From a candidate division BRC1 bacterium ADurb.Bin183 (GTDB taxonomy: Bacteria > Sumerlaeota > Sumerlaeia > MWCT01): a stretch of DNA of 64,000 nucleotides. The stretch lies in contig MWCT01000009.1 in NCBI GenBank assembly GCA_002070185.1, positions 86,735-150,734 of the forward strand, read 5' to 3'. The translations under genes and the position numbers were made by a program. Below the pieces are notes generated by a model. It worked only from the letters and a program-made list of their open reading frames with translations, made no database searches and was not told the origin of the DNA. Of the stretch, positions 56,066-64,000 are shown piece after piece (the first letter of the stretch is position 1; each line of letters starts with the position of its first letter).

Positions 56066-57397
56066 ATGACCTCCTATTTCATCGAGACACACGGCTGCAG
56101 CCTGAATCAGTCCGATTCGGAGTTCATGGAAGGACGGCTTGCTGAATCAGGATGGGAACGGGCGGAATCCGCCGAGAGCGCGGATATTGTCATCCTGAAT
56201 ACGTGCACAGTCAAAGACCGCACTTATTACAATTTCCTTAACCGCCTTGCATTTTATGAACATTTGAGACGGCAAAACGAGCCAAAGGGCAAGCCCGTCC
56301 TTTTGATTGCCGGCTGCATTCCCCGCGCCATGCCGGAGGATGCGCATTTGAGCGATTATTCCCTTATCGGTCCGAATGCCATTGGGGAAATTGCCGAAGC
56401 GGCAAAAGAGGCGCTGCGCGGCGGGAAGGCTCGGCGTCTTGATGCCGATGGAGATTTTTCACGGCTCAATCAACCCGCACGGCGTCAAAACCCCGTTATT
56501 GAGATTCTGCCCATTTCGCGCGGATGCCTCGGCGAATGCGCCTATTGCCAGACGCGTCTGGCGCGGGGGCGGTTGGTTTCTTATTCGATGGAGGATATTC
56601 TAAATCGTTTGCGGCGCGCATTGGATGAGGGGGTAAAAGAAATCTGGCTGACGGCGCAGGATGCGGGCGCGTGGGGTTTGGATGCGGGCAACACGCTGCC
56701 GAAATTACTGGGCGCCATCAGCGCTCTTGAAGGCGATTTCCGCGTCCGCATCGGCATGGCAAATCCGAATCATATATTGCCGATTCTTGAACCGCTTTTG
56801 GATGCGTTTAATGACAGGCGGTTTTTTCGTTTTTTGCATCTGCCGCTCCAAAGCGGCAGCGACCGCGTCTTGAAGCTGATGAACCGCGCTTATAGCGTTG
56901 GGGATTATTACAAAATCTGCGAGGCGATTTATTCCCGCGACTCTGAGTTCAGCATTGCTACAGATGTGATTGCTGGATTTCCGGGGGAGACGGAGGATGA
57001 TTTTTTGGGAACGTTGGAAGCGCTTGAACGGACGCGCCCCGCTGTGGTCAATCGCTCAAAGTTTGGCGCTCGACCGAAAACGCCCGCCGCTCTTATGCCG
57101 CAGCATCGCGCATCCATTATCACGGAACGTTCAGCGCGCCTTTCAAAACAGGTGGAGCGGATTTCTCTGGAAAATAATCGGCGATGGGTTGGGCGCCGCT
57201 GCCGCGTTTTAATTGATATTGCAAAGCGCAAAGGAAGCGTTATATCCCGCAACGATTATTACAAATCCATAATCATATCGCATGAAGGGCGTTCGGCGGA
57301 AGAAGTTGCCCGCCTTTCCCCGGGATTTTTTTGCCGTGTGGAATTAGTGGAAGCGAGCACATACCATTTGATCGGCAACCCTTTTCCCGCGCTTTGA
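56066..57397 (+). CDS. radical-SAM tRNA methylthiotransferase, archaeal/CDKAL1 (MtaB-like) type
   Basis: The 443-residue product has the UPF0004 Cys triad: Cys11 (ETHGCSLNQSDSE), Cys47 (NTCTVKD) and Cys84 (AGCIPR). The radical-SAM CLGECAYC (Cys154, 158, 161) and a C-terminal TRAM-like domain (~375-440) follow. The opening ETxGCxxNxxDSE is the form seen in archaeal and eukaryotic e-MtaB/CDKAL1 enzymes, rather than bacterial MiaB/RimO/MtaB. It likely makes ms2t6A37 in tRNA. No clear ribosome site; 30 bp after the desulfhydrase gene, which may supply sulfur. Confidence 0.85.
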   Translation: MTSYFIETHGCSLNQSDSEFMEGRLAESGWERAESAESADIVILNTCTVKDRTYYNFLNRLAFYEHLRRQNEPKGKPVLLIAGCIPRAMPEDAHLSDYSLIGPNAIGEIAEAAKEALRGGKARRLDADGDFSRLNQPARRQNPVIEILPISRGCLGECAYCQTRLARGRLVSYSMEDILNRLRRALDEGVKEIWLTAQDAGAWGLDAGNTLPKLLGAISALEGDFRVRIGMANPNHILPILEPLLDAFNDRRFFRFLHLPLQSGSDRVLKLMNRAYSVGDYYKICEAIYSRDSEFSIATDVIAGFPGETEDDFLGTLEALERTRPAVVNRSKFGARPKTPAALMPQHRASIITERSARLSKQVERISLENNRRWVGRRCRVLIDIAKRKGSVISRNDYYKSIIISHEGRSAEEVARLSPGFFCRVELVEASTYHLIGNPFPAL

Positions 57398-57401
57398 AGA
57401 A

Positions 57402-58760
57402 TCAGTATATAGACTTGATTTTGGCTGCGGGGTAATAATGGGCAAGGATTTCGCGGAAGGTCTTGCCCTCGATTGCCATGACAATTGCGCCAGTCTGGCA
57501 CATGCCCACGCCATGCCCCCAACCGCCGCCTCGGAAGATGAATTTTTCCGGACGGTTCGATGGTCCTTCCGTATCCACCACAAAGGCGGCGCTTTTTAGC
57601 GGCGGGTCAAAAATCTGGCGAATGGTTAACTCGGGACCGGTTTTATAAACGCCTTTTTCACCGATAAACTCGACTTCAATCATACGTCCAGAAGGACCGC
57701 GTTTAATAGCCTTAACCGCAATGATGCGTCCGACATCCTTTTTCGCCGCCACGCTCGTTGTGACTTCATCGGCGGTGAACACCCTTTCCCATCGGAAATT
57801 TTTTGATGCCCACGCTGGCACTTTATGTTTATTCGGGTTGCAATAAACATCGGGGTCTTCTTTGAGCCAGAGACGCAAATCATCTTCTTTGGTCAGGTCA
57901 AATTTGTGCTTTTTCTCGCTGTCGAATATGGCGGTGTTCCAATACCCCTTCTCCTCAGAGCGGCTGGGCCAGACGTTGCGGATATCCTCTGTATGCCCGC
58001 CGCAGCAGGAGGCGTAATAAGCGGCGAGAAAATTGTCATCGTGTAACATGGCGAGCCCTCGCGTGGCGCTGACGGCTTCATCAGAGGCGGGCGTGCGCTT
58101 GACATTGCCCGTAAATGCTTGCGATTCCACATCGGAGCCGATGTCGTTATTGGGTCCCGCATATTTGCCTGTGACGAGCGCCATCAAAGCTTCAGAGCGA
58201 GCCGCCACCGCTTGAGCTCGGAGCGCCTCCTGAGGTGAGGTGGAGCCTATCTCGGACGGCACAACGCCGGCGAGGTAATCTTCCATTTTCATCTCATCCA
58301 CCACTTCCATTCCGCCTTTGTGGGAGATGCGGATTTCAAGGCGTCCCTCGTATGTGCGATCCTCAGCGTTTTCCCACCACCAGCCGACGCCGTAAGGGAC
58401 TTTTTTGATTTCGATAACGCCATGTGGCGTGACAGCCTCGAGAACCAGTTCAGGCAGCTGTACCTTTTTCCCGCCTGCCTCGACTGTAATTATCCCATTC
58501 TTCTCGGATAATTTAATCGGGGTTTTCTCCGGCAAGTCCATGACCTTTTCGCCGCCCATCGTTTGCAAAACCCATGCGGTCTGGGTAACCATATCCAGTT
58601 GATTAGTGGATTTAATCAGCAGCACGCGGATGTTGGGCTCACTGATAATGTCGTCAAGGGCTATCGTTCCCTCGCTTCCGTTTGCTTTGAAAATGAAACT
58701 TGCGGCAAGTATGAGCGGCAATAGGAATAAGAAACTCCATCGCTTTGAAATCAACATCAT
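57402..58760 (-). CDS. SpoIID/LytB-domain protein (peptidoglycan lytic transglycosylase-like)
   Basis: The 452-residue product has an N-terminal signal anchor (residues ~8-28). A SPOR-like/N-terminal region is followed by the SpoIID domain (~150-452; MEDYLAGVVPSEIG, EALRAQAVAARSEAL, YYASCCGGHTED, GGGWGHGVGMCQTGA). SpoIID-type enzymes trim denuded glycan strands in peptidoglycan. Convergent with the methylthiotransferase (4 bp apart). Confidence 0.92.
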   Translation of the reverse strand: MMLISKRWSFLFLLPLILAASFIFKANGSEGTIALDDIISEPNIRVLLIKSTNQLDMVTQTAWVLQTMGGEKVMDLPEKTPIKLSEKNGIITVEAGGKKVQLPELVLEAVTPHGVIEIKKVPYGVGWWWENAEDRTYEGRLEIRISHKGGMEVVDEMKMEDYLAGVVPSEIGSTSPQEALRAQAVAARSEALMALVTGKYAGPNNDIGSDVESQAFTGNVKRTPASDEAVSATRGLAMLHDDNFLAAYYASCCGGHTEDIRNVWPSRSEEKGYWNTAIFDSEKKHKFDLTKEDDLRLWLKEDPDVYCNPNKHKVPAWASKNFRWERVFTADEVTTSVAAKKDVGRIIAVKAIKRGPSGRMIEVEFIGEKGVYKTGPELTIRQIFDPPLKSAAFVVDTEGPSNRPEKFIFRGGGWGHGVGMCQTGAIVMAIEGKTFREILAHYYPAAKIKSIY

Positions 58761-58947
58761 GATTCTTTTCCTTTTCTTGATTAGATTTTGTTCATATCAA
58801 AATAGTGTTAGTATAAACAAGGCGTTGTTGTCCTGTCAAACGCAATTTATATCGCGATTATGCCTTTGCAGAAATGCAGAAAATATAAACATGAGCGGCG
58901 TCATACGCCGCAATTCTTCAAGGCGGGCAAAAAAAATCAGCCGAATT

Positions 58948-60798
58948 TTATAAATATCTTTTCCGCGTGCCGAGGAGGATGATGTCGCGAAGAGCCTGTG
59001 AGTTTTTGGCGGACATCCAGCGTTTTTCAAAATGGGAACCCTGCACAATCTGGGCGATGGCGGAAAGGGCGCGCAGATGGAAGTTGCGCTCATCGCGCGT
59101 GCCCATAAGCACAAAAACGGTGTGAATACTCGCCACCTCTTCCGAAAAGGCAACCCCCTCTTTGCAACGCACGAGCAGGATATCGAACATATTGTTCCCT
59201 TCGATAATAACATGCGGAATGGCTATTGTCGAACTGATGACGGTTGTATTTTCTTTTTCGCGCCGGATGAGTTCGTTAAAGAGCTCATCCTTTGGAACAG
59301 ACAACACATGAGACATGCTTTCGGCAACCAGTTTGAACAGCTCCTCGATTTGCATCTTTTTATCAATATCAAGCACTTTGCATTTTTCGATTAATTCATC
59401 AAAGCGGTCATTGACGAGCCCCTCCCGTTCGCGGATGATATTTTTCAACTCTGATTCCAATGCGCCGTTGCTGAGCCCAAGGTCTTTATCCGTTACCCGC
59501 TGCATCAGATGGAGCAAGGCGGATTCCTTGACTGCTCTGGCGCGTCCATAATACCAGTAAACGAGAAATCCCCCCAATCCCAGAGCCAGACTAATAAGGA
59601 GCGTTTCCATGCCCATTTCAAATATCAAAAACAAAAAGCCGATAATGCCGAAAATTTGAAGCCAAGGATATAAAGGCGAGCGAAAACTGGGCTGATAATT
59701 CTGAATTCGGCTCTCTCGTATGATGAGGATGCAAAGATTTGCAAGAATATATGTTAAGATAAGCACGGTTGAAGATGTTTTGGCAAGCCCTTCAAGGTTG
59801 AGAAACAACGAAAGTATTATAAAGGCGCCCGTTGCAAGGATAGCAATATGCGGCGTCTGAAATCGTTTGTTGATGCGGTTGAAAAAATTCGGAAGAAGAC
59901 CGTCGCGGCTGAGCGCCAACGGGTATCGGGAGGCAGCCATGATGCCGCCATTGGCAGTGGTGATGCATGCGAGAATGGCGGCAAGCAGCATGATTACCGT
60001 TCCGGCGCGCCCCATAAAGATGGAAGCCCCCGCGTTTAAAGGGGTTTTGGATTTATGAAGCATTTCAGGTTCCATCACTCCAGAGGTCACAAAGACCGCC
60101 AGAGTATAAACGATAGAGACCGTTAGCAGGGAAAGGATCATACCCAGAGGGATTGTCCTGCCCGGATTTTGTATTTCTTCTGCGACTGAAACGCATTTGA
60201 GAATGCCGCCATACGTGACAAATATCAGCCCCATTGTGTAAATGACTGGCATAAATCCTTTTGGAGCAAACACCTGAAAGCGGCGAACATCTATTGCCCA
60301 GAACCCCCGCAAAATGTAAATTAACAAAAGAGCGATAAGACCCAACGTCATGACGACCTGTGTCCATCCCGCTTCCTTAACGCCTAATATGTTAATGATT
60401 ATAAACAGCAGCGCAAACATCAGGGAGATAAAGCGTATGTCCATTGAGGTAATCTGAGACGTGAACATCGCCATGCCCAGCAAAGCCAAAGCGGATTTTA
60501 AGGAAAGAAAAAACCAGCTCAAAAGCCCGGCAATGGTCCCGATGGCAGGTCCCATGATGCGCTTGACGACAAAATAATCGCCTCCTGCTTTGGGCATGGC
60601 TGAAACCATTTCCGCCATGCTGAACATGGCAGTGGAGGCAAGCAATCCCGCCAAAAGATATGAAAAGATGCAGGCAGCCCCTGCTTTTTCGTGAGCGAGC
60701 CCGGGCAAAAGAAAAAGCCCCGCGCCCACAATGGAGCCGGTTATGATGGAATAAACATCAAGAAGGTTGAGTTCTTTTTTTAGCTTTACGCTTCCCAA
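58948..60798 (-). CDS. APC-family permease fused to a PTS EIIA-like domain
   Basis: The 616-residue product appears to start at TTG 60798. About 12 TM helices (~10-425) form an APC amino-acid/polyamine permease (SIVGAGLFLLPGLAHEKAG, SAMPKAGGDYFVVKRI). A short helical linker follows, then an EIIA-type domain (~455-610) with the potentially phosphorylated His in IAIPHVIIEG (~527). Such fusions suggest that PTS phosphorylation gates transport. The substrate is unknown. A hairpin (60817-60849) lies in its leader. Confidence 0.85.
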   Translation of the reverse strand: MGSVKLKKELNLLDVYSIITGSIVGAGLFLLPGLAHEKAGAACIFSYLLAGLLASTAMFSMAEMVSAMPKAGGDYFVVKRIMGPAIGTIAGLLSWFFLSLKSALALLGMAMFTSQITSMDIRFISLMFALLFIIINILGVKEAGWTQVVMTLGLIALLLIYILRGFWAIDVRRFQVFAPKGFMPVIYTMGLIFVTYGGILKCVSVAEEIQNPGRTIPLGMILSLLTVSIVYTLAVFVTSGVMEPEMLHKSKTPLNAGASIFMGRAGTVIMLLAAILACITTANGGIMAASRYPLALSRDGLLPNFFNRINKRFQTPHIAILATGAFIILSLFLNLEGLAKTSSTVLILTYILANLCILIIRESRIQNYQPSFRSPLYPWLQIFGIIGFLFLIFEMGMETLLISLALGLGGFLVYWYYGRARAVKESALLHLMQRVTDKDLGLSNGALESELKNIIREREGLVNDRFDELIEKCKVLDIDKKMQIEELFKLVAESMSHVLSVPKDELFNELIRREKENTTVISSTIAIPHVIIEGNNMFDILLVRCKEGVAFSEEVASIHTVFVLMGTRDERNFHLRALSAIAQIVQGSHFEKRWMSAKNSQALRDIILLGTRKRYL

Positions 60799-60816
60799 AA
60801 TACAATAACCCCCAAA

Positions 60817-60849
60817 AGGATGGAATAATTAGGTTCACCCTTCCATCCT
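60817..60849 (-). promoter_or_regulatory. leader hairpin between the divergent permease and hisF genes
   Basis: AGGATGGAA and TTCCATCCT form a perfect 9-bp inverted repeat 19 bp upstream of the permease start. It could be an operator or an mRNA hairpin. Confidence 0.35.
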
Positions 60850-60961
60850 AAGCAAGCATTTTTTTAATAAAAACAACAACGGAAAATATCTGCGATTTTA
60901 TTCTTGCAGCGGGCGCCGCCGGTTGAATGATAATCCCATATTCTTACCGCAAGGAGATAAT

Positions 60962-61714
60962 ATGTTAAAAAGCATCAAGATTATGCCCTGTCTGGATATG
61001 CAAAACGGGCGGGTCGTCAAAGGCGTTCATTTTGTGGATATCCGAGATGCCGGCGACCCCGCAGAGTGCGCCAAAGCATATTGCGCTGCGGGAGCGGACG
61101 AACTTGCCATGCTCGATATTACCGCCACAATTGAAAACCGCAAAACCATGCTCGATGTTGTGCGGCGCGTGGCGCAAGCCGCAACCGTTCCTTTCACTGT
61201 GGGCGGAGGAATCCGCAACGCCGCCTCAGCGGCGGAGGTCATCGAGGCAGGGGCAAATAAAATCTCCACAAGCAGCGCCGTCTTCCGCAAACCTGAAGAA
61301 ATCAGGGAAATGGTGCGCCTGCTCGGTTCGGAAAAAGTCACCGTCGCCATTGACGTGGATCGCAATCCTAAACTCGCTTCCGGATATGAGGTCTATATTG
61401 ACGGCGGGCGAACTGCCACCGGCAAGGATGCTATTGAGTGGGCTAAGCAGGTTGACGGCTACGGCGTAGGGTGCATCCTGCCGACCAGCAAAGCCGCAGA
61501 CGGCGCCCGCACAGGATATGACCTTAACATCATCAGGCAGATAGTTAAAGCGGTATCTGTTCCTGTTGTGGCTTCCGGCGGGGCGGGAACAATGGAGCAT
61601 TTTTATGAAGCCGCCATGGCGGGCGCGACGATTCTGCTTGCCGCCTCCGTTTTTCACTTCGGTTTGATACAGATTCCCGAACTTAAGAAGTATCTCCAAA
61701 GCAAATTGATTTAG
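60962..61714 (+). CDS. hisF: imidazole glycerol phosphate synthase cyclase subunit HisF
   Basis: ATG 60962 with AAGGAG gives 250 residues. A TIM barrel with catalytic Asp in MPCLDM (residue ~11) and the second-half Asp in TSKAADGARTGYD. TVGGGIRN and ASGGAGTMEHF are the two phosphate sites. It cyclises PRFAR using ammonia from HisH. No hisH or other his gene is adjacent, so it is an isolated his gene or a HisF-like enzyme of another pathway. Confidence 0.9.
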   Translation: MLKSIKIMPCLDMQNGRVVKGVHFVDIRDAGDPAECAKAYCAAGADELAMLDITATIENRKTMLDVVRRVAQAATVPFTVGGGIRNAASAAEVIEAGANKISTSSAVFRKPEEIREMVRLLGSEKVTVAIDVDRNPKLASGYEVYIDGGRTATGKDAIEWAKQVDGYGVGCILPTSKAADGARTGYDLNIIRQIVKAVSVPVVASGGAGTMEHFYEAAMAGATILLAASVFHFGLIQIPELKKYLQSKLI

Positions 61715-61770
61715 TTAGTCAACCATCCTTTCAGCGCGCGAATTATTGACAAACTGACATAAATTTTTAC

Positions 61771-61797
61771 TTGCTATGGCGGAGATATTGATATATT
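61771..61797 (+). promoter_or_regulatory. promoter-like motif shared with 42091-42117
   Basis: CTTGCTATG (from 61770), 12 bases, then ATATATT (61791-61797), the same words and spacing as at 42091-42117. It lies ~85 bp upstream of the beta-helix start. A TTGACA at ~61746 is not well spaced to any -10. Confidence 0.4.
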
Positions 61798-61882
61798 GAA
61801 TCATTATACTATATCATAAAGGAAAAGAACAACCTTTCTGATTAGCGAAAATCTAATTTCTCGTATGGGGAAGGAGTCCCAA

Positions 61883-64000
61883 ATGATGAAACATTTGGCG
61901 CATTGGGTGGTAGTTTTTTGTTTGGCGGCTGGCGTGTTGGCGTGTGTGAACACAGCCGACGCCGCATCTCCCATCTATGTTAATGACGCAATCGGCAACG
62001 ACCTGTGGCCCGGCGATACGACCTCTTCGCCGGTCAAAACTATTCAAAAAGGCATCAACCTTGTTGATGTGAACGGCGAGGTGTTGATCGCGGCAGGAAC
62101 CTATGTTGAGGATATCTTGATTAACAAGTCTGTCAGCGTCAACGGCGCAAGCAGCGATACGGTTATCATCCAACCTGTCGGATCTCAGTTAGACCTCTAC
62201 TATGGCGCACCCACCCACGTGTTAATCACCGCAAGCAATGTCACGCTAAGCAACGTCCAACTCAGCGGCGATGAGACCCTCTGCGATGAAGGTATTATGA
62301 TTGAGGACAGCGACGATGTGAAAATCTTCCGATGCAACATCCATAACTATTACAGCGACGCCATTTATGCCTTAGAAGGCACAATGACCGATTTGAACAC
62401 CGGCATTGAGATACGGAACAACCACATCCATCATATAAGGGAAAATGATTACAATATTGGTTGGCTGCCGACGGTTATCAATTTTGAAAATTCCGGCGGC
62501 ATCATAGCGGAGAACATTATCGAGGAAAGCGCAGTCACCTATGCCATCTCTTTCTATATTGATACCGGCTGGGCTGACCTTGCCGATGCGCCGCTTATCA
62601 CAACGAACACACTTGTAAATATTTATAGCCCGAATGTGGGCGGGGCTCCCAATTTGAACCGCGCCATAATCGCCTTTGCGCCTGCGGAAATTTATGGCAA
62701 CACAATCAGAAACACCAACTTCGGCATTCAGGTTCAGCTTCAATCCGGCGTAAGCGCCGCCCGCGACGGCGATATTTCCATTACAAACAATAAATTATAT
62801 GATTTGCGTCCCCTTGGCGGGGGCGCGCCCGCTTTGGGTATCTACTTGAACTCCATCGTCAATCAGGCGGCGCGCAATGTCCTTGTGGCGAATAATATAG
62901 TGGACGGCGTCAATGGTCTTCCGGAAGAGGGAGTCGGTTTATACACATGGTTGACAACGGAGGGCAATATCCTTTGGCGGAATAATTATGTGGACGGATA
63001 TGGAAAGGGCGCAGATTTCCGTCAGAACGCCGCCCCGACAATCTTCCGCAATAATATTCTTAACCTTTCGCCTGCCGATAATTCGCCCCTTTTCACAGAA
63101 AATGGCATGCATTTTTATCAGGCAAGCGCAGCGGCGGTTGAGGGCAATCTGATTAGCGGTTTTGACGTTGCCGTTCAGGTGGACAATGACGGCAGCCTGC
63201 CCGACCTTGGCGGCGGCGCGCTCTCCTCTATGGGACGCAACGATTTTAGCAATTATACAACCTTCCCCGTAAAAAATGACGGCGCTGCGGAAATCAAAGC
63301 GGAGAACAACTACTGGGGCACGATTTCATGGTTTGGATATGCGGCAGTGACCGGCATCAAAGACCGCCCCAACGGCGCGGTAGATTGGGAACCTTGGAGC
63401 GACTCGACTCTGACAGCCGCTTATTCCAAACCCGCAACGCTTTATGTTGATGATAACAATTTGGGGTCTTTGGAAGAAGTAGCCGGCGCTTCCGGCGGAA
63501 TCTTCGGATACAACGCATTTGATACAATTCAAGACGGCGTTAACAATGCGGTGGACGCCGCCGTTGTTAACGTTCAAGAAGGCGCCTATAACGAATCTGT
63601 TCTTCTTGCCAAGCCCATCAATCTCAAAAAAGACGATACAGCGGCCACGCTGCCTATTGTGACAGGCGCGGGACTAAATGTCATCGCAGTTACCGCCGCA
63701 GACTCTATCATTGACGGGTTGAATCTCAAGGTCAATCAGGTGGCGTGTATGCGCGGCATCTACGCATCCGGCGCCTATAATAATATAATTATCCGCAACA
63801 ACCTGATTCAAAGCACCAACCCTCTCACAACCGGCATGGTGTTTGACAGCTTCGGCATCCTGTTTGATGGATATGGGACAAACCAGATTACCGTTCAGTC
63901 TAATACCATCTTGCCCGAGGACAACACAAAGGATTCCTTTGGGCGCGGTGTGCGTTTTTATGGCTGCCACGGCACAGTGGGCGGCGCGCTGCCGACGGAT
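61883..64000 (+). CDS. large secreted right-handed beta-helix protein, 3'-truncated
   Basis: The frame from ATG 61883 (GGAAGGAG six bases upstream) is open through the last base: 706 residues visible. A signal peptide (1-~29, ending ADAA) is followed by SPIYVNDAIGNDLWPGDTTS, the usual start of DUF1565/beta-helix surface proteins, and long stretches of NN-turn ladders (EIRNNHIHH, IYGNTIRNTNFG, NNKLYDL, VANNIVDG). A second repeat block begins near residue ~515 (TLYVDDNNLGSLEEVAG, FDTIQDGVNNAVDAAVVNV), repeating the YVDD...TIQ entry motif. Substrate or partner unknown; related in fold to the twins at 3758 and 5678. Confidence 0.88.
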   Translation, partial: MMKHLAHWVVVFCLAAGVLACVNTADAASPIYVNDAIGNDLWPGDTTSSPVKTIQKGINLVDVNGEVLIAAGTYVEDILINKSVSVNGASSDTVIIQPVGSQLDLYYGAPTHVLITASNVTLSNVQLSGDETLCDEGIMIEDSDDVKIFRCNIHNYYSDAIYALEGTMTDLNTGIEIRNNHIHHIRENDYNIGWLPTVINFENSGGIIAENIIEESAVTYAISFYIDTGWADLADAPLITTNTLVNIYSPNVGGAPNLNRAIIAFAPAEIYGNTIRNTNFGIQVQLQSGVSAARDGDISITNNKLYDLRPLGGGAPALGIYLNSIVNQAARNVLVANNIVDGVNGLPEEGVGLYTWLTTEGNILWRNNYVDGYGKGADFRQNAAPTIFRNNILNLSPADNSPLFTENGMHFYQASAAAVEGNLISGFDVAVQVDNDGSLPDLGGGALSSMGRNDFSNYTTFPVKNDGAAEIKAENNYWGTISWFGYAAVTGIKDRPNGAVDWEPWSDSTLTAAYSKPATLYVDDNNLGSLEEVAGASGGIFGYNAFDTIQDGVNNAVDAAVVNVQEGAYNESVLLAKPINLKKDDTAATLPIVTGAGLNVIAVTAADSIIDGLNLKVNQVACMRGIYASGAYNNIIIRNNLIQSTNPLTTGMVFDSFGILFDGYGTNQITVQSNTILPEDNTKDSFGRGVRFYGCHGTVGGALPTD

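Overview
The window comes from an uncultured, LPS-bearing (diderm) bacterium of roughly middling GC. Genes for the LPS inner core (Kdo transferase, a heptose adenylyltransferase/phosphatase fusion), a yceD-rpmF-plsX-fabH cluster, dapB, gyrB, truB and a DUF1844 protein all fit a diderm. The many surface proteins (cohesin-like and dockerin-like modules, right-handed beta-helices, CBM9-like domains, Thr/Pro linkers) point to a polysaccharide- or biofilm-associated lineage. A deep candidate phylum such as Sumerlaeota, Hydrogenedentota or Omnitrophota is my guess, but the sequence alone does not settle it.

Region 1 (1-12,900) is a surface-protein island. It holds a truncated secreted protein, two cohesin-like/dockerin-like proteins with long Thr-Pro linkers (minus strand), two beta-helix/dockerin proteins whose mature parts are virtually identical in DNA, a small secreted beta-sandwich protein, and a 1551-residue protein with six cohesin-like repeats. 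This is the best candidate for an undescribed system: a cellulosome-like or S-layer-like assembly in which multi-module and single-module cohesin-like proteins could hold dockerin-like partners. Two unrelated proteins of the island end in the same short tail (TVPVELSVF plus three residues), which may be a sorting signal.

Region 2 (12,900-35,800) mixes envelope and general metabolism: a Gfo/Idh oxidoreductase, tRNA-Leu(CAG), thpR-waaA-deacetylase, an EIIA protein, hldE/gmhB, a metallophosphoesterase with a CBM9 domain, an orphan ABC ATPase, secreted CBM9 and carboxypeptidase-regulatory-repeat proteins, a NUDIX hydrolase, PreA, an ABC-F protein, and a corrinoid-type UroD/MtaA protein fused to thioredoxin folds and followed by a CobW-type GTPase.

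Region 3 (35,800-51,950) holds a second metallophosphoesterase, a REP-associated tyrosine transposase (RAYT) flanked by REP-like repeats, truB convergent with yceD-rpmF-plsX-fabH, a methyltransferase/ATP-grasp fusion, a membrane adenylate cyclase, dapB, a DUF1844 protein, a small lipoprotein, a broken secreted-protein gene, a thioesterase and gyrB.

Region 4 (51,950-64,000) begins with an AT-rich type II restriction-modification island between 12-bp direct repeats. It continues with a D-cysteine desulfhydrase-like enzyme, an archaeal/CDKAL1-type tRNA methylthiotransferase, a SpoIID-like protein, an APC permease fused to an EIIA domain, an isolated hisF, and a large surface beta-helix protein that runs off the end.
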